Part shown: positions 48,799 to 58,230 of the stretch, one piece after another
How the letters are laid out: every line of letters starts with the position of its first letter
Numbering within the stretch: the stretch's first letter is position 1
Assembly: GCF_014207705.1 (NCBI RefSeq)
Contig: NZ_JACHIU010000001.1
Span: 930,001-994,000 of the forward strand
Direction of reading: 5' to 3'
From: Sphaerisporangium rubeum
GTDB taxonomy: Bacteria; Actinomycetota; Actinomycetes; Streptosporangiales; Streptosporangiaceae
Length of the DNA stretch: 64,000 bases
Position numbers and translations under genes: made by a program
The notes under the pieces: generated by a model
Told to the model about the DNA's origin: nothing
Database searches by the model: none
Seen by the model: the letters and a program-made list of their open reading frames with translations, nothing else

Positions 48799-49733
48799 CC
48801 GTCACCCAGCACACCTACGCGAGGCGTGGGGTGCTGCGCCTCGGCACCAGGCGCAGCCTGATGGCGACGACCCAGTCGCAGATGGTGGCCGACCGGCTCA
48901 CCGCGCTGACCGGCGCGACCGTCGAGCTGGTCGGCGTCACGACGTTCGGCGACGTGACCAAGGCCCAGCTGTCCCAGCTCGGCGGCACCGGCGTGTTCGT
49001 CAGCGCGCTGCGCGACAAGCTCATCGACGGCGAGATCGACTTCGCCGTCCACTCGCTCAAGGACCTGCCGACCACGCCGGACCCCCGCGTCGTGATCGCC
49101 GCCGTGCCGCCGCGCGACGACCCGAGGGACGCGCTCGTCGGCCCGGGTGAGCTCGCCGGCCTCGCCGCCGGCGCGCGGGTCGGCACCGGCTCGCCGCGCC
49201 GTGTGGCGCAGCTCAGGGCCCTGCGGCCCGATCTGGAGTACGTCCCGATCCGCGGCAACGCCGACACCCGGATCGGCAAGATCGCCTCCGGCGAGCTGCA
49301 CGCCGTCGTGCTCGCCTCGGCCGGCCTCACCAGGATCGGCCGCGAGGCCGAGATCGCCGAGGTGTTCGAGCCGGACGCCATGCTGCCCGCGCCTGGCCAG
49401 GGAGCGCTCGCGGTCGAGTGCCGGGCCGGCGACGACGAGCTGATCGAGCTGCTCGGCGCGCTCGACGACCCGCGCACCCGCGCCGCCGTGACGGCGGAGC
49501 GCACGGTGCTCGCCGCTCTGGAGGCGGGGTGCAGCGCACCGGTAGGTGCCTTCGCCGCCGATGCCGGGCACATTCTCAACCTGACCGCCGCCGTGGTGGC
49601 CCTCGATGGCACGCGGTCGGTGCGCAAGTCCACCGCAGGCGACCTCTCGGCAGCCATGGATCTCGGCCGCGACCTCGCGGCCGCCATGATCGCTGAGGGA
49701 GCCGGCACGTTGATGGGGGAGCGGATCCATTGA
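48795..49733 (+). CDS. hemC: Porphobilinogen deaminase (hydroxymethylbilane synthase)
   Basis: 312 residues. Cys246 in EAGCSAPVG is the attachment site of the dipyrromethane cofactor; HSLKDLP and the conserved arginines are present. Joins four porphobilinogens into hydroxymethylbilane. The ATG overlaps hemA's stop (ATGA). Confidence 0.97.
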   Translation: MTVTQHTYARRGVLRLGTRRSLMATTQSQMVADRLTALTGATVELVGVTTFGDVTKAQLSQLGGTGVFVSALRDKLIDGEIDFAVHSLKDLPTTPDPRVVIAAVPPRDDPRDALVGPGELAGLAAGARVGTGSPRRVAQLRALRPDLEYVPIRGNADTRIGKIASGELHAVVLASAGLTRIGREAEIAEVFEPDAMLPAPGQGALAVECRAGDDELIELLGALDDPRTRAAVTAERTVLAALEAGCSAPVGAFAADAGHILNLTAAVVALDGTRSVRKSTAGDLSAAMDLGRDLAAAMIAEGAGTLMGERIH

Positions 49734-51361
49734 GCTCCGGAAGTCAGATCAGTAACACCTCCGGCGCCGAGCGGGCCGCCGGGGACTCCGGTGCGGCCGA
49801 GGCGCGCGTCACGGGCTTCGTGGCGTTCGTCGGCGCGGGCCCGGGTGACGAGGGCCTGCTGACGCTCCGCGGCGCCGACCTGCTGTCCCGTGCCGACGTC
49901 GTGGTGCTGGACCAGGAGGCGTACGGCGGGCTGCTCGGCCGCTGCCGTCCCGGCGTCAAGGTCGTCGACATCGCCGCCGAGGCCGGCGCGGTGTCGTTGA
50001 AGGCCGTGCGCGAGGCCAAGACCGGGTGCCGCGTGGTGCGTCTGTGTCCCGGCGACCCGGGGTTCTTCTCCTCAGTCGCCGAGGAGGTCGCCGCCTGCGC
50101 CAAGGCCGACATCGAGTTCGAGATCGTGCCAGGTGTGCCGCCGGCCACCGCGGTGCCGTTGTACGCCGGCATCGCGCCGGCCACCGGTGTGCCGGAGTTC
50201 CGCGTCGTGGACGCCGACCAGGTGGACGACTGGGCCCCGCACGCCGCCTGCGAGGGCACGCTGGTGATCTACAACGGGGTCTCGGCGGCGGTCGCCGTCG
50301 CCAAGGCCCTGGTCGCGTCCGGCAAGCCCGACACCACGCCGGTCGCGGTCACCCAGAACGGCACCACCACCGAGCAGTACACCGTCGTGTCCACGCTCGC
50401 GCGGCTGGCCGCCGACCTCAAGCACGCCGGCATCGCCGAGCCCGCCGTGATCGTCGTCGGCGACGCCGTCGCCGGCCGCGACAAGCTGTCGTGGTTCGAG
50501 AGCAAGCCCCTGTTCGGCTGGCGGGTGCTGGTGCCGCGCACCAAGGAGCAGTCCGCCGGCCTGTCGGACCAGCTCCGGTCGTACGGCGCGGTGCCGGAGG
50601 AGGTGCCGACCATCTCGGTGGAGCCGCCGCGCACACCGCAGCAGATGGACCGGGCCATCAAGGGTCTCGTCACCGGCCGGTACGAGTGGGTGGCGTTCAC
50701 CTCGGCCAACGCCGTCAAGGCGATCAGGGAGAAGTTCGAGGAGTACGGCCTCGACGCGCGCGCGTTCGCGGGGCTGAAGGTCGCCGCGGTCGGCGAGGCC
50801 ACCGCGAAGGCCCTGGTCAGCTTCGGTGTGAAGCCCGACCTCGTGCCGGTCGGAGAGCACTCGTCGGAGGGCCTGCTCGCCGAGTGGCCGCCGTACGACT
50901 CGATGCTCGACCCGATCAACCGGGTGCTGCTGCCCCGTGCGGACATCGCCACAGAAACCCTGATCGCCGGGCTCACCGAGCTCGGCTGGGAGTGCGACGA
51001 CGTCACGGCGTACCGCACGGTGCGCGCGGCGCCGCCGCCTGAGCCGATCCGGGTGGCGATCAAGAGCGGCGGCTTCGACGCGGTGCTGTTCACCTCGTCG
51101 AGTACGGTGCGCAACCTCGTCGGCATCGCCGGCAAGCCGCACACCGTCACCGTGATCGCCGTCATCGGGCCGCAGACCGCCAAGACCGCCGAGGAGTTCG
51201 GCCTGCGGGTCGACATCATGGCCGACAGCCCCTCGGCGTCCGCGCTGGCGTCCGCGCTGGCCGACTACGGCGCCAAGCAGCGCCAGGCCGCTCTCGCCGC
51301 CGGGGACGTCCCGAGGCGGCCGTCACAGACCCGCAGAGGGGCCCGCCGCCGCGCCAGGTAG
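49730..51361 (+). CDS. hemD: Uroporphyrinogen-III synthase with N-terminal CobA-like methyltransferase domain
   Basis: 543 residues. The N-terminal half (about 25-255) is a tetrapyrrole methylase fold starting VAFVGAGPGDEGLLTLRGA. Its normal RLKGGDPFIFGRG loop is replaced by RLCPGDPGFFSS, so its uroporphyrinogen methylation may be weak or lost. The C-terminal half (about 265-520) is HemD (WRVLVPRTKEQSAGLSDQL, FTSANAVKAI), which closes and inverts ring D. The TTG start overlaps hemC's stop (TTGA) and has GGGGGAG upstream. Confidence 0.92.
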   Translation: MSSGSQISNTSGAERAAGDSGAAEARVTGFVAFVGAGPGDEGLLTLRGADLLSRADVVVLDQEAYGGLLGRCRPGVKVVDIAAEAGAVSLKAVREAKTGCRVVRLCPGDPGFFSSVAEEVAACAKADIEFEIVPGVPPATAVPLYAGIAPATGVPEFRVVDADQVDDWAPHAACEGTLVIYNGVSAAVAVAKALVASGKPDTTPVAVTQNGTTTEQYTVVSTLARLAADLKHAGIAEPAVIVVGDAVAGRDKLSWFESKPLFGWRVLVPRTKEQSAGLSDQLRSYGAVPEEVPTISVEPPRTPQQMDRAIKGLVTGRYEWVAFTSANAVKAIREKFEEYGLDARAFAGLKVAAVGEATAKALVSFGVKPDLVPVGEHSSEGLLAEWPPYDSMLDPINRVLLPRADIATETLIAGLTELGWECDDVTAYRTVRAAPPPEPIRVAIKSGGFDAVLFTSSSTVRNLVGIAGKPHTVTVIAVIGPQTAKTAEEFGLRVDIMADSPSASALASALADYGAKQRQAALAAGDVPRRPSQTRRGARRRAR

Positions 51362-51427
51362 GGCCCGAGGCAGGCACCGCGTCCGCCGTCCGGGCCGCCG
51401 GCGGTGGCGAAGGGAGACAGCGAAGAC

Positions 51428-52420
51428 ATGATGCCGAACGCGGAGTTCCCCGTGGCGCGGCCCCGCAGGCTGCGCCGTACGGCGTCGCTGCGCCGCATGG
51501 TGGCCGGCACGCGGCTGCACCCGGCGGAGCTGGTGCTGCCGATGTTCGTCAAGGAGGACGTCACCGAGCCGCAGCCGGTCGGGTCCATGCCGGGGGTCGT
51601 GCAGCACACGCGCGACTCGCTACGCAAGGCCGCGCACGAGGCGGCGCAGGCCGGCGTCGGCGGGGTGATCCTGTTCGGCATCCCCGCGGTCAAGGACGCG
51701 CGGGGCTCGGCGGCCGACGACCCCGACGGCATCGTGCAGCGCGCGCTGGCCGACCTGCGGTCCGACCTCGGGGACGCGCTGGTCGTGATGGCCGACACCT
51801 GCCTGGACGAGTTCACCGACCACGGCCACTGCGGCATCCTCACCCCCGGCGGCGAGGTCGACAACGACGCCACGCTGGAACGCTACGCCGCCGCCGCGGT
51901 CGCGCAGGCGCGGGCCGGGGCCCATGTGATCGCGCCGAGCGGCATGATGGACGGCCAGGTCCGCGCCATCCGCGCCGGGCTCGACGGCGCCGGGTTCCCC
52001 CACATCCCGATCCTGGCGTACTCCGCCAAGTACGCCTCGGCGTTCTACGGCCCGTTCCGGGACGCCGCAGAGTGCGCGCCGCAGTTCGGCGACCGCAGCT
52101 CCTACCAGCAGGACCCGGCGGGCCCGGTGGGTGAGGCGCTGCGCGAGGTGGCGCTCGACCTCGCCGAAGGCGCGGACGCCGTCATGGTCAAGCCCGCGCT
52201 GGCCTATCTGGACATCCTGCGTCAGGTGCGCGACGCGGTGGACGTGCCGGTGGCGGCCTACCAGGTGAGCGGCGAGTACGCCATGGTGGAGGCCGCGGCG
52301 GCCAACGGCTGGATCGACAGGGAACGCGCGATCATGGAGTCGCTGACGGCGATCCGGCGCGCGGGGGCCGACCTGATACTGACCTACTGGGCCACAGAAG
52401 TGGCCAGAAGACTATCCTGA
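51428..52420 (+). CDS. hemB: Delta-aminolevulinic acid dehydratase (porphobilinogen synthase)
   Basis: 330 residues with the paired catalytic lysines ([13 protein letters not shown] and [12 protein letters not shown]) and a Cys-containing zinc-type site ([15 protein letters not shown]). Condenses two aminolevulinates into porphobilinogen. ATG at 51428 or 51431, with GGGAG about 12 bases upstream. Follows hemD closely, so probably still in the Rex operon. Confidence 0.96.
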   Translation: MMPNAEFPVARPRRLRRTASLRRMVAGTRLHPAELVLPMFVKEDVTEPQPVGSMPGVVQHTRDSLRKAAHEAAQAGVGGVILFGIPAVKDARGSAADDPDGIVQRALADLRSDLGDALVVMADTCLDEFTDHGHCGILTPGGEVDNDATLERYAAAAVAQARAGAHVIAPSGMMDGQVRAIRAGLDGAGFPHIPILAYSAKYASAFYGPFRDAAECAPQFGDRSSYQQDPAGPVGEALREVALDLAEGADAVMVKPALAYLDILRQVRDAVDVPVAAYQVSGEYAMVEAAAANGWIDRERAIMESLTAIRRAGADLILTYWATEVARRLS

Positions 52421-52502
52421 CGGGTCATTTCCGGGGGTCGCCGCACTTTGGGCACGCGCCATCAGGCATCATCGGGGAAAGGCCGGGTGGGGAGGAAACG
52501 TC

Positions 52503-53156
52503 ATGGTCGGGGTACCGCTGGCGGCACGCAGGGCGAAACGGCGTGGCCGCGCGCATGGAAAGGCACGTACGATCACCTCGGTGCTGGACTACGCCGCACT
52601 GGGCTGGGCCGCGGTCCCCGGCGCGCATCCGCTGCGCGAGGGCCGGCGCGCGTGTTCCTGTGACCGTGTGGGCTGTCCCGACCCCGGCGCGCACCCGGTG
52701 TCCCCGGCGTGGCGCATGATGGCGACCACCGACACCGCTCAGCTGGAGCGCTGGTGGGACCAGACGCCTGAGGCCAACATCATCTTGCCGACCGGCCGGG
52801 TGTTCGACGTGTTCGACGTCCCCGCCGCCGGCGGCCATACCGCGCTCTCCGCGATGGACGCCTCTGGCTTCGAGACCGGCCCGGTCGCCGTCAACGGCGA
52901 CCGGGTTCTTTTCTTCGTGGCCACCCGAGGCGCTCCGGAGGACGAGGACGAGTGGTGGTCCTGCCACCTCGACTACGCGCCTGAGACCATCGAGGACACT
53001 CCTGGCCTGCGCTGGCACTGCCGCGACAGCTACGTCCTCGGCCCGCCGTCCACCCTCCCGGACGGCACCCAGGCGCGCTGGCTGCGTTCCCCCACCCCGC
53101 ATCCGCTCCCCGACCCGCTTCATGTGCTCGACCACCTGGCCGACGCCATCGACTGA
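52503..53156 (+). CDS. Stand-alone bifunctional primase/polymerase (prim-pol)-like protein
   Basis: 217 residues resembling the N-terminal prim-pol domain of actinobacterial replication proteins: ALGWAAVPGAHPL, a CSCDRVGCPDPGAHP Cys pattern and a Trp-rich region. The expected metal-binding Asp pair appears as FDVFDVPAAGG, so at least part of the site remains. No helicase domain is attached. Conserved between hemB and hemL in related genomes as far as I recall; function unknown. ATG with GGAGG upstream. Confidence 0.75.
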   Translation: MVGVPLAARRAKRRGRAHGKARTITSVLDYAALGWAAVPGAHPLREGRRACSCDRVGCPDPGAHPVSPAWRMMATTDTAQLERWWDQTPEANIILPTGRVFDVFDVPAAGGHTALSAMDASGFETGPVAVNGDRVLFFVATRGAPEDEDEWWSCHLDYAPETIEDTPGLRWHCRDSYVLGPPSTLPDGTQARWLRSPTPHPLPDPLHVLDHLADAID

Positions 53157-53198
53157 GCGCGGCACCCCCTTCGCCGCCGGGGCGGCCGGGGCCGGCAC

Positions 53199-53204
53199 TA
53201 CCCT
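53199..53204 (+). promoter_or_regulatory. -10 element for leaderless hemL
   Basis: TACCCT ends 6 bases before the hemL GTG, with no ribosome-binding site between, so hemL probably has its own leaderless transcript outside the Rex operon. Confidence 0.5.
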
Positions 53205-53210
53205 GGACGG

Positions 53211-54509
53211 GTGAGCCGTACCGAGATCTCAGAGAGCCTGTTCGAGCGTGCGCGCGGCCTGGTGCCGGGGGGTGTCAACTCGCCGGTCCGCGCGTTCGGC
53301 GCCGTCGGGGGGACCCCGAGGTTCATGGAGTCCGGGGACGGCCCCTACCTCACCGACGTGGACGGTAACCGGTACGTCGACCTGGTGTGCTCCTGGGGCC
53401 CGATGATTCTCGGCCACCGGCACCCCGCCGTCGTCGAGGCGCTCACCGCGGCGTTGTCACGCGGCACGTCGTTCGGCACCGCCACCCCCGGTGAGGTCGA
53501 GCTGGCCGCCGAGATCGTGTCCAGGGTCGGCCCGGTGGAGCGGGTCCGGCTGGTCAGCTCCGGCACCGAGGCCACCATGTCCGCGGTGCGGCTGGCGCGC
53601 GGCGTCACCGGCCGGTCCCGCGTCGTGAAGTTCGCCGGGTGCTACCACGGTCATGTGGACGCGCTGCTGGCCGCGGCGGGTTCCGGTGTGGTGACCTTCG
53701 GCCTGCCGGACACGCCGGGGGTGACCGGCGCGTCCGCCGCCGACACCATCGTGCTGCCGTACAACTCTCCCGAGGCGGTCACCGAGGCCTTCGCGGCGTT
53801 CGGCGACCAGATCGCCTGCGTCATCACCGAGGCCTGTCCCGCCAACATGGGTGTCGTGCCGCCGCTGCCGGGCTTCAACGCTCTGCTGCGCGAGCTGTGC
53901 ACCACCCACGGCGCGCTGCTGATCGTGGACGAGGTGCTGACCGGTTTCCGTGTCTCGCCGTCCGGCTGGTACGGCCTCGATCCGGTGGAGGCCGACCTGA
54001 TGACGTTCGGCAAGGTCATGGGTGGCGGCCTTCCCGCCGCGGCCTTCGGCGGACGTGCGGAGGTCATGTCGCGCCTGGCCCCGGAGGGCCCCGTCTACCA
54101 GGCCGGCACGCTGAGCGGCAACCCGCTGGCGGTGGCCGCCGGCCTCGCGACCCTGCGGGCCTGCACCCCGGACGTCTACCGCCGTGTGGACGACGCGGCG
54201 TCGCTGGTCGGCCGGGCCGCGAGCGAGGCCCTGACCGCCGCCGGCGTCCCCCACCGCCTCCAGACGGCAGGGAACCTGTTCTCGGTGTTCTTCACCGCCA
54301 CCCCGGTGACCGACTTCGCCACGGCCCAGACGCAGAGCACCGCCGCCTACCGCGCCTTCTTCCACAGCATGCTCGACCAGGGGGTCTACCTTCCCCCGTC
54401 GTCGTACGAGGCGTGGTTCCTGTCCGCCGCGCACACCGACGAGGCCCTCTCGCAGGTCGCCGAGGCCCTGCCGGCGGCGGCCAAGGCCGCCGCCGCGGCG
54501 CTGTCCTAG
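53211..54509 (+). CDS. hemL: Glutamate-1-semialdehyde 2,1-aminomutase
   Basis: 432 residues of class-III PLP aminotransferase type. Lys268 in [11 protein letters not shown] binds PLP; the VNSPVRAF N-terminus and [10 protein letters not shown] are typical of HemL. Converts glutamate-1-semialdehyde to 5-aminolevulinate. GTG start at leaderless spacing from TACCCT. Its stop overlaps, tail to tail, the stop of the DedA gene. Confidence 0.96.
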   Translation: MSRTEISESLFERARGLVPGGVNSPVRAFGAVGGTPRFMESGDGPYLTDVDGNRYVDLVCSWGPMILGHRHPAVVEALTAALSRGTSFGTATPGEVELAAEIVSRVGPVERVRLVSSGTEATMSAVRLARGVTGRSRVVKFAGCYHGHVDALLAAAGSGVVTFGLPDTPGVTGASAADTIVLPYNSPEAVTEAFAAFGDQIACVITEACPANMGVVPPLPGFNALLRELCTTHGALLIVDEVLTGFRVSPSGWYGLDPVEADLMTFGKVMGGGLPAAAFGGRAEVMSRLAPEGPVYQAGTLSGNPLAVAAGLATLRACTPDVYRRVDDAASLVGRAASEALTAAGVPHRLQTAGNLFSVFFTATPVTDFATAQTQSTAAYRAFFHSMLDQGVYLPPSSYEAWFLSAAHTDEALSQVAEALPAAAKAAAAALS

Positions 54510-55138
54510 GTTCGGTCGAGGGCCTCCTCGCTCTCGGCCCGGTCCTTGCGCCGCTGCCGGAGCCTGCGGCCGGCGAAGATCAGCACGGCGAGCGCCACCA
54601 GGCCGATCACCACGTTGGTGCCGGTGCCGACGTAGGTCTCGACGACGGACCACTTCTCGCCGAGCGCGTATCCGGCGAGGATGAAGGCGGTGTTCCAGAT
54701 CAGGCTCCCGATGCCGGTCAGCAGCGTGAAGACCCCGAGATGCATGCGTTCGACGCCGGCGGGGACGGAGATGAGGCTGCGGAAGATCGGGATCATGCGG
54801 CCGAAGAACACCGTCTTGCGGCCGTGCTTGAGGAACCACGCCTCGGATCGTTCGATGTCGGAGACCTGCAACAGGGGGATGCGCGCGGCGAGGGCCAGCG
54901 TGCGGTCGCGGCCGAGCATCGCGCCGATCCAGTAGAGAGCCAGTGCACCCGCGACGGAACCGGCGGTGGTCCACACCACGGCGTCGAGCAGGTCCATGTC
55001 CCCTTGGGAGGCGGTGAAGCCGGCCAGCGGCAGGATCACTTCGCTCGGCAGGGGAGGGAAGAGGTTCTCCAGTGCGATGGCCAGGCCGGCCCCAGGTGCT
55101 CCGAGGGTTTCCATAAGTCCAACGAGCCAGTCGGTCAT
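54506..55138 (-). CDS. DedA family membrane protein
   Basis: 210 residues with four or five hydrophobic helices and the DedA motifs: [18 protein letters not shown] and [18 protein letters not shown]. DedA proteins are thought to flip or transport lipid carriers and affect membrane potential. The basic C-terminal tail is cytoplasmic. Convergent with hemL with a 4-base overlap. Confidence 0.92.
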   Translation of the reverse strand: MTDWLVGLMETLGAPGAGLAIALENLFPPLPSEVILPLAGFTASQGDMDLLDAVVWTTAGSVAGALALYWIGAMLGRDRTLALAARIPLLQVSDIERSEAWFLKHGRKTVFFGRMIPIFRSLISVPAGVERMHLGVFTLLTGIGSLIWNTAFILAGYALGEKWSVVETYVGTGTNVVIGLVALAVLIFAGRRLRQRRKDRAESEEALDRT

Positions 55139-55277
55139 GCCCTAGAGACTATGAATGATGTTGTATGCCAGGAATGAGGCTTGTGCCCGTTTATCCGGTA
55201 GGGGTGGCCCCACCTGCGGGAAGAGACCGGCTTCAGAATCACTGTCACCTGATCGCTCCAGCGTTTAGCATCGCTAT

Positions 55278-56210
55278 ATGCTCGATCTCCACAGGCTCAA
55301 AGCACTCCACGCCGTGGCCACCTACGGCTCGGTCGGCGCGGCGGCGGAGGCGCTCATGGTGACGCCGTCCGCCATCTCGCAGCAACTCGCCAAACTGGAG
55401 CGCGAGACCGGGGCCACGCTGCTGGAGCGCAGCGGACGAGGCGTGCGGCTCACCGACGCGGCAGGCGTGCTCGCGCAGCACGCCGAGCGCATCCTCGCGC
55501 TGGTCGAGACGGCCGAGGCCGACTTCGAGGCGCTCAGAGGCGCCGTGGTGGGCCGCCTGTCGGTGGCGGCGTTCCCAACGGCGGCACGCGGGCTCATGCC
55601 GCGCGCGATGAAGGAACTCAAGGCGCGGCACCCCGACCTCGACGTGGTGCTGTACGAACGCGAGCCGGACCGGCAGATCCGCGAGGTGGCGCGCGGAGAG
55701 CTCGACCTGGCGATCGTGCAGGACTGGCTCAACCGGCCCATGGCGATCCCCGACGGCCTGTCGCGGGCCACGCTCTTCGACGACGTGGTGGACGTGGTGC
55801 TGCCGGCCGGCCACCCGCTGGCCGGCCGGCGCGACATCGATCTGGCCGAGCTGGACGGCGAGCGGTGGATCAGCTCCTCACCCGGCACCGTCTGCCACGA
55901 CTGGCTGATGTTCACGCTGCGCACGGCCTCCGTTGAGCCCGACGTCTCCTGCGTGGCCGACGAGTACCCGACGCAGATCGCGCTGGTCGCGGCCGGTCTC
56001 GGCTGCACGATCGTGCCGCGCCTCGGCCGGGGGGCGTTGCCGCACGACGTGCGGGCCCTGCCGATCCGGTCCCGGCCCACCCGCCGCCTCTACACGCTGT
56101 GGCGCACCGACGCGGCGCGGCGGCCCGCCATCCGTGCCGCGGTCGAGGTGCTGCGTGAGGTGAGCCCGCAACCGGTGTCGAGTCGCGCCATGGCGCACGC
56201 CGACCAGTAG
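55278..56210 (+). CDS. LysR-family transcriptional regulator
   Basis: 310 residues: N-terminal winged HTH (VATYGSVGAAAEALMVTPSA, then ISQQLAKLERE) and a periplasmic-binding-like effector domain. TAGCAT at 55266-55271 lies 6 bases before the ATG, so translation is probably leaderless. No adjacent metabolic gene reveals its effector; DedA is divergent. Confidence 0.92.
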   Translation: MLDLHRLKALHAVATYGSVGAAAEALMVTPSAISQQLAKLERETGATLLERSGRGVRLTDAAGVLAQHAERILALVETAEADFEALRGAVVGRLSVAAFPTAARGLMPRAMKELKARHPDLDVVLYEREPDRQIREVARGELDLAIVQDWLNRPMAIPDGLSRATLFDDVVDVVLPAGHPLAGRRDIDLAELDGERWISSSPGTVCHDWLMFTLRTASVEPDVSCVADEYPTQIALVAAGLGCTIVPRLGRGALPHDVRALPIRSRPTRRLYTLWRTDAARRPAIRAAVEVLREVSPQPVSSRAMAHADQ

Positions 56211-56222
56211 GCTGTGTCCGAT

Positions 56223-56852
56223 ATGACTGTCAGCACCGTTGTTCACCTGCTCCGGCACGCGGAGGTGCACAACCCCGAAGGCCTGCTGTACGGCCGTCTT
56301 CCCGGGTACCACCTCTCGGAGACCGGCCGCTCCATGGCCGACGTGGTGGCCAAAGCACTGTCCGGCCGTGACATCACCCACCTGTCCTGCTCACCGCTGG
56401 AGCGGGCCCAGGAGACGGCGGCCCCCCTCGCCGACGCGCTCGGGCTGACCGTGCGCACCGACGAGCGCCTCACGGAGGCCGAGAACATCTTCGAAGGCCT
56501 CGCCATGACCACGATGTTCCGCGTGGCCAAGCACTACCGCCACATGTGGAACCCGCGCAGGCCGTCCTGGGGCGAGCCGTACGTCGAGATCGTGCGCCGC
56601 ATGCGCGCCGCGATCGACGACGTGCGCGCCGAGGCACGCGGCCACGAGGCCGTGCTGGTCAGCCACCAGCTCCCCATCTGGACCATCCGCCAGGCCGCCG
56701 AGCGCCGCCGCCTCTGGCACGACCCGCGCCGCCGCCAGTGCGCACTGGCCAGCGTCACGAGCTTCACCTTCGACGGCGACCGCCTCACCAGCGTCGGCTA
56801 CAGCGAGCCCGCCGGCGCCTTGCTCAGGCCCCCCGGCGGCAAGGGCCGCTAG
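56223..56852 (+). CDS. Histidine phosphatase (phosphoglycerate mutase-like) family protein
   Basis: 209 residues. Phospho-accepting His in LLRHAEVHN and second His in LVSHQLPIW, so the catalytic pair is complete. Family members dephosphorylate small metabolites or proteins. The ATG lies 9 bases after TAGGCT with no clear ribosome site. Follows the LysR gene after 12 bases. The placement before the cytochrome c maturation genes is conserved in actinomycetes, with no known functional link. Confidence 0.9.
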   Translation: MTVSTVVHLLRHAEVHNPEGLLYGRLPGYHLSETGRSMADVVAKALSGRDITHLSCSPLERAQETAAPLADALGLTVRTDERLTEAENIFEGLAMTTMFRVAKHYRHMWNPRRPSWGEPYVEIVRRMRAAIDDVRAEARGHEAVLVSHQLPIWTIRQAAERRRLWHDPRRRQCALASVTSFTFDGDRLTSVGYSEPAGALLRPPGGKGR

Positions 56853-56930
56853 CCCCGATTTCCGGGGCACCGCGCGCCATGGGTAGGGTTGAGGCGCTCT
56901 ACCGGTTGTAGTGCAAGGAGTCCCGCCGCC

Positions 56931-57506
56931 GTGTTCGCGACGTCACGAGCCCTGATCGCCGTGCTTGTCATGGTGGTCCTCGCGGGCTGCGCGGGTAACC
57001 CGTCGGCGCAGCCGCAGTCCGGCGACACCCGGTTCGTCGCCGGTGACGGCGCTGTGAAGATCTTCGACGCCGGCGCGCGCACCGCGGCCCCCGCCATCGA
57101 AGGCGAGACCCTGGAGGGACGGCGGGCCCGGCTCGCCGACCACAAGGGCCAGGTGGTCGTGCTGAACTTCTGGGCCTCCTGGTGCGGCCCGTGCCGCAGC
57201 GAGGCACCGGTGCTCAAGGACGTCGCAGCCAAGACCAAGGACAAAGGCGTCACCTTCCTCGGCGTCGACTTCAAGGACGACCGCGCGCAGGCCCTCGCCT
57301 TCCAGCGCACACAGAAGCCGGGATACCCGAGCCTGTTCGACCAGCCCGGCAAGGTCGCGCTGGCGTTCCACGGCATGGTGAACCCCGCCGCGATCCCCTC
57401 CACCCTGGTGATCGACCGGCAGGGGAGGGTGGCGGCGCGCGCGCTCGGCGAGGTCAGGTACTCCGACCTGATGGACGCCGTCACCAAGGTCAGTGATGAG
57501 CGCTGA
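56931..57506 (+). CDS. TlpA/ResA-like thiol-disulfide oxidoreductase lipoprotein
   Basis: 191 residues: lipoprotein signal ending VVLAGC (Cys near residue 19), then a thioredoxin fold with WCGPC. First gene of a System II cytochrome c maturation operon, where ResA reduces apocytochrome CxxCH cysteines for haem attachment. GTG start 10 bases after AAGGAG. Confidence 0.9.
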   Translation: MFATSRALIAVLVMVVLAGCAGNPSAQPQSGDTRFVAGDGAVKIFDAGARTAAPAIEGETLEGRRARLADHKGQVVVLNFWASWCGPCRSEAPVLKDVAAKTKDKGVTFLGVDFKDDRAQALAFQRTQKPGYPSLFDQPGKVALAFHGMVNPAAIPSTLVIDRQGRVAARALGEVRYSDLMDAVTKVSDER

Positions 57507-58230
57507 CCTCGCCGGCACCGTGGCGGCCGGCTCCCTGCTGCTGGCCGTGCCGGTGGCGGTCGCCGCGGGCCTGGTGTCGTTCCTGTCGCCGTGCGTGCTG
57601 CCGCTGGTCCCCGGCTACCTGTCGTACGTCACCGGCATGAGCGGCGACCCGCGCAGAGGCCGCATGGTCGCCGGCAGCGCGCTGTTCGTGCTCGGCTTCT
57701 CGCTCGTCTTCGTGCTCGGCGGCGCGTTGTTCGGCGGCGTCGGGTCCCTGCTTCTCGGCAACGCCGAGGTGATCACCCGGGTGCTCGGCGCGCTGACCAT
57801 CGTGCTCGGCCTCGCGTTCATCGGGTTCCTGCCGGGGCTGCAGCGCGACGTCCGCGTCCACCGTTTCCCCGCCGCCGGCCTCGCGGGGGCTCCGCTGCTC
57901 GGCGTGGTGTTCGGCCTCGGCTGGACCCCGTGCATCGGCCCCACCCTGTCCACTGTGCTGACCCTGTCCCTGGACCAGGCGAGCGCCGCGCGCGGCGCGT
58001 TGCTGGCCCTGGCGTACGCGCTCGGCCTCGGCCTGCCGTTCGTGCTCGCGGCGCTGCTGTACCGCAAGGCGCTCACCGCCTTCGCCGTGGTGCGCACGCG
58101 CAGCCGGCTGATCACCCGGCTCGGCGGCGGCATGCTGGTGCTGGTCGGCGTGCTGCTGGTGACCGGCCTGTGGGGGCAGTTCATCGCCGCCATCCAGGGC
58201 TGGGTCGGCGGATTCGAGCCGGTGATCTGA
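57496..58230 (+). CDS. ccdA: CcdA-type cytochrome c biogenesis membrane protein
   Basis: 244 residues with six hydrophobic helices and the paired redox Cys positions of CcdA (FLSPCVLPLVPGYLSY and GWTPCIGPTLST). Moves reducing power across the membrane to the ResA-like protein. Overlaps the end of that gene; AAGG lies 6 bases before the ATG. Confidence 0.94.
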   Translation: MSADLAGTVAAGSLLLAVPVAVAAGLVSFLSPCVLPLVPGYLSYVTGMSGDPRRGRMVAGSALFVLGFSLVFVLGGALFGGVGSLLLGNAEVITRVLGALTIVLGLAFIGFLPGLQRDVRVHRFPAAGLAGAPLLGVVFGLGWTPCIGPTLSTVLTLSLDQASAARGALLALAYALGLGLPFVLAALLYRKALTAFAVVRTRSRLITRLGGGMLVLVGVLLVTGLWGQFIAAIQGWVGGFEPVI

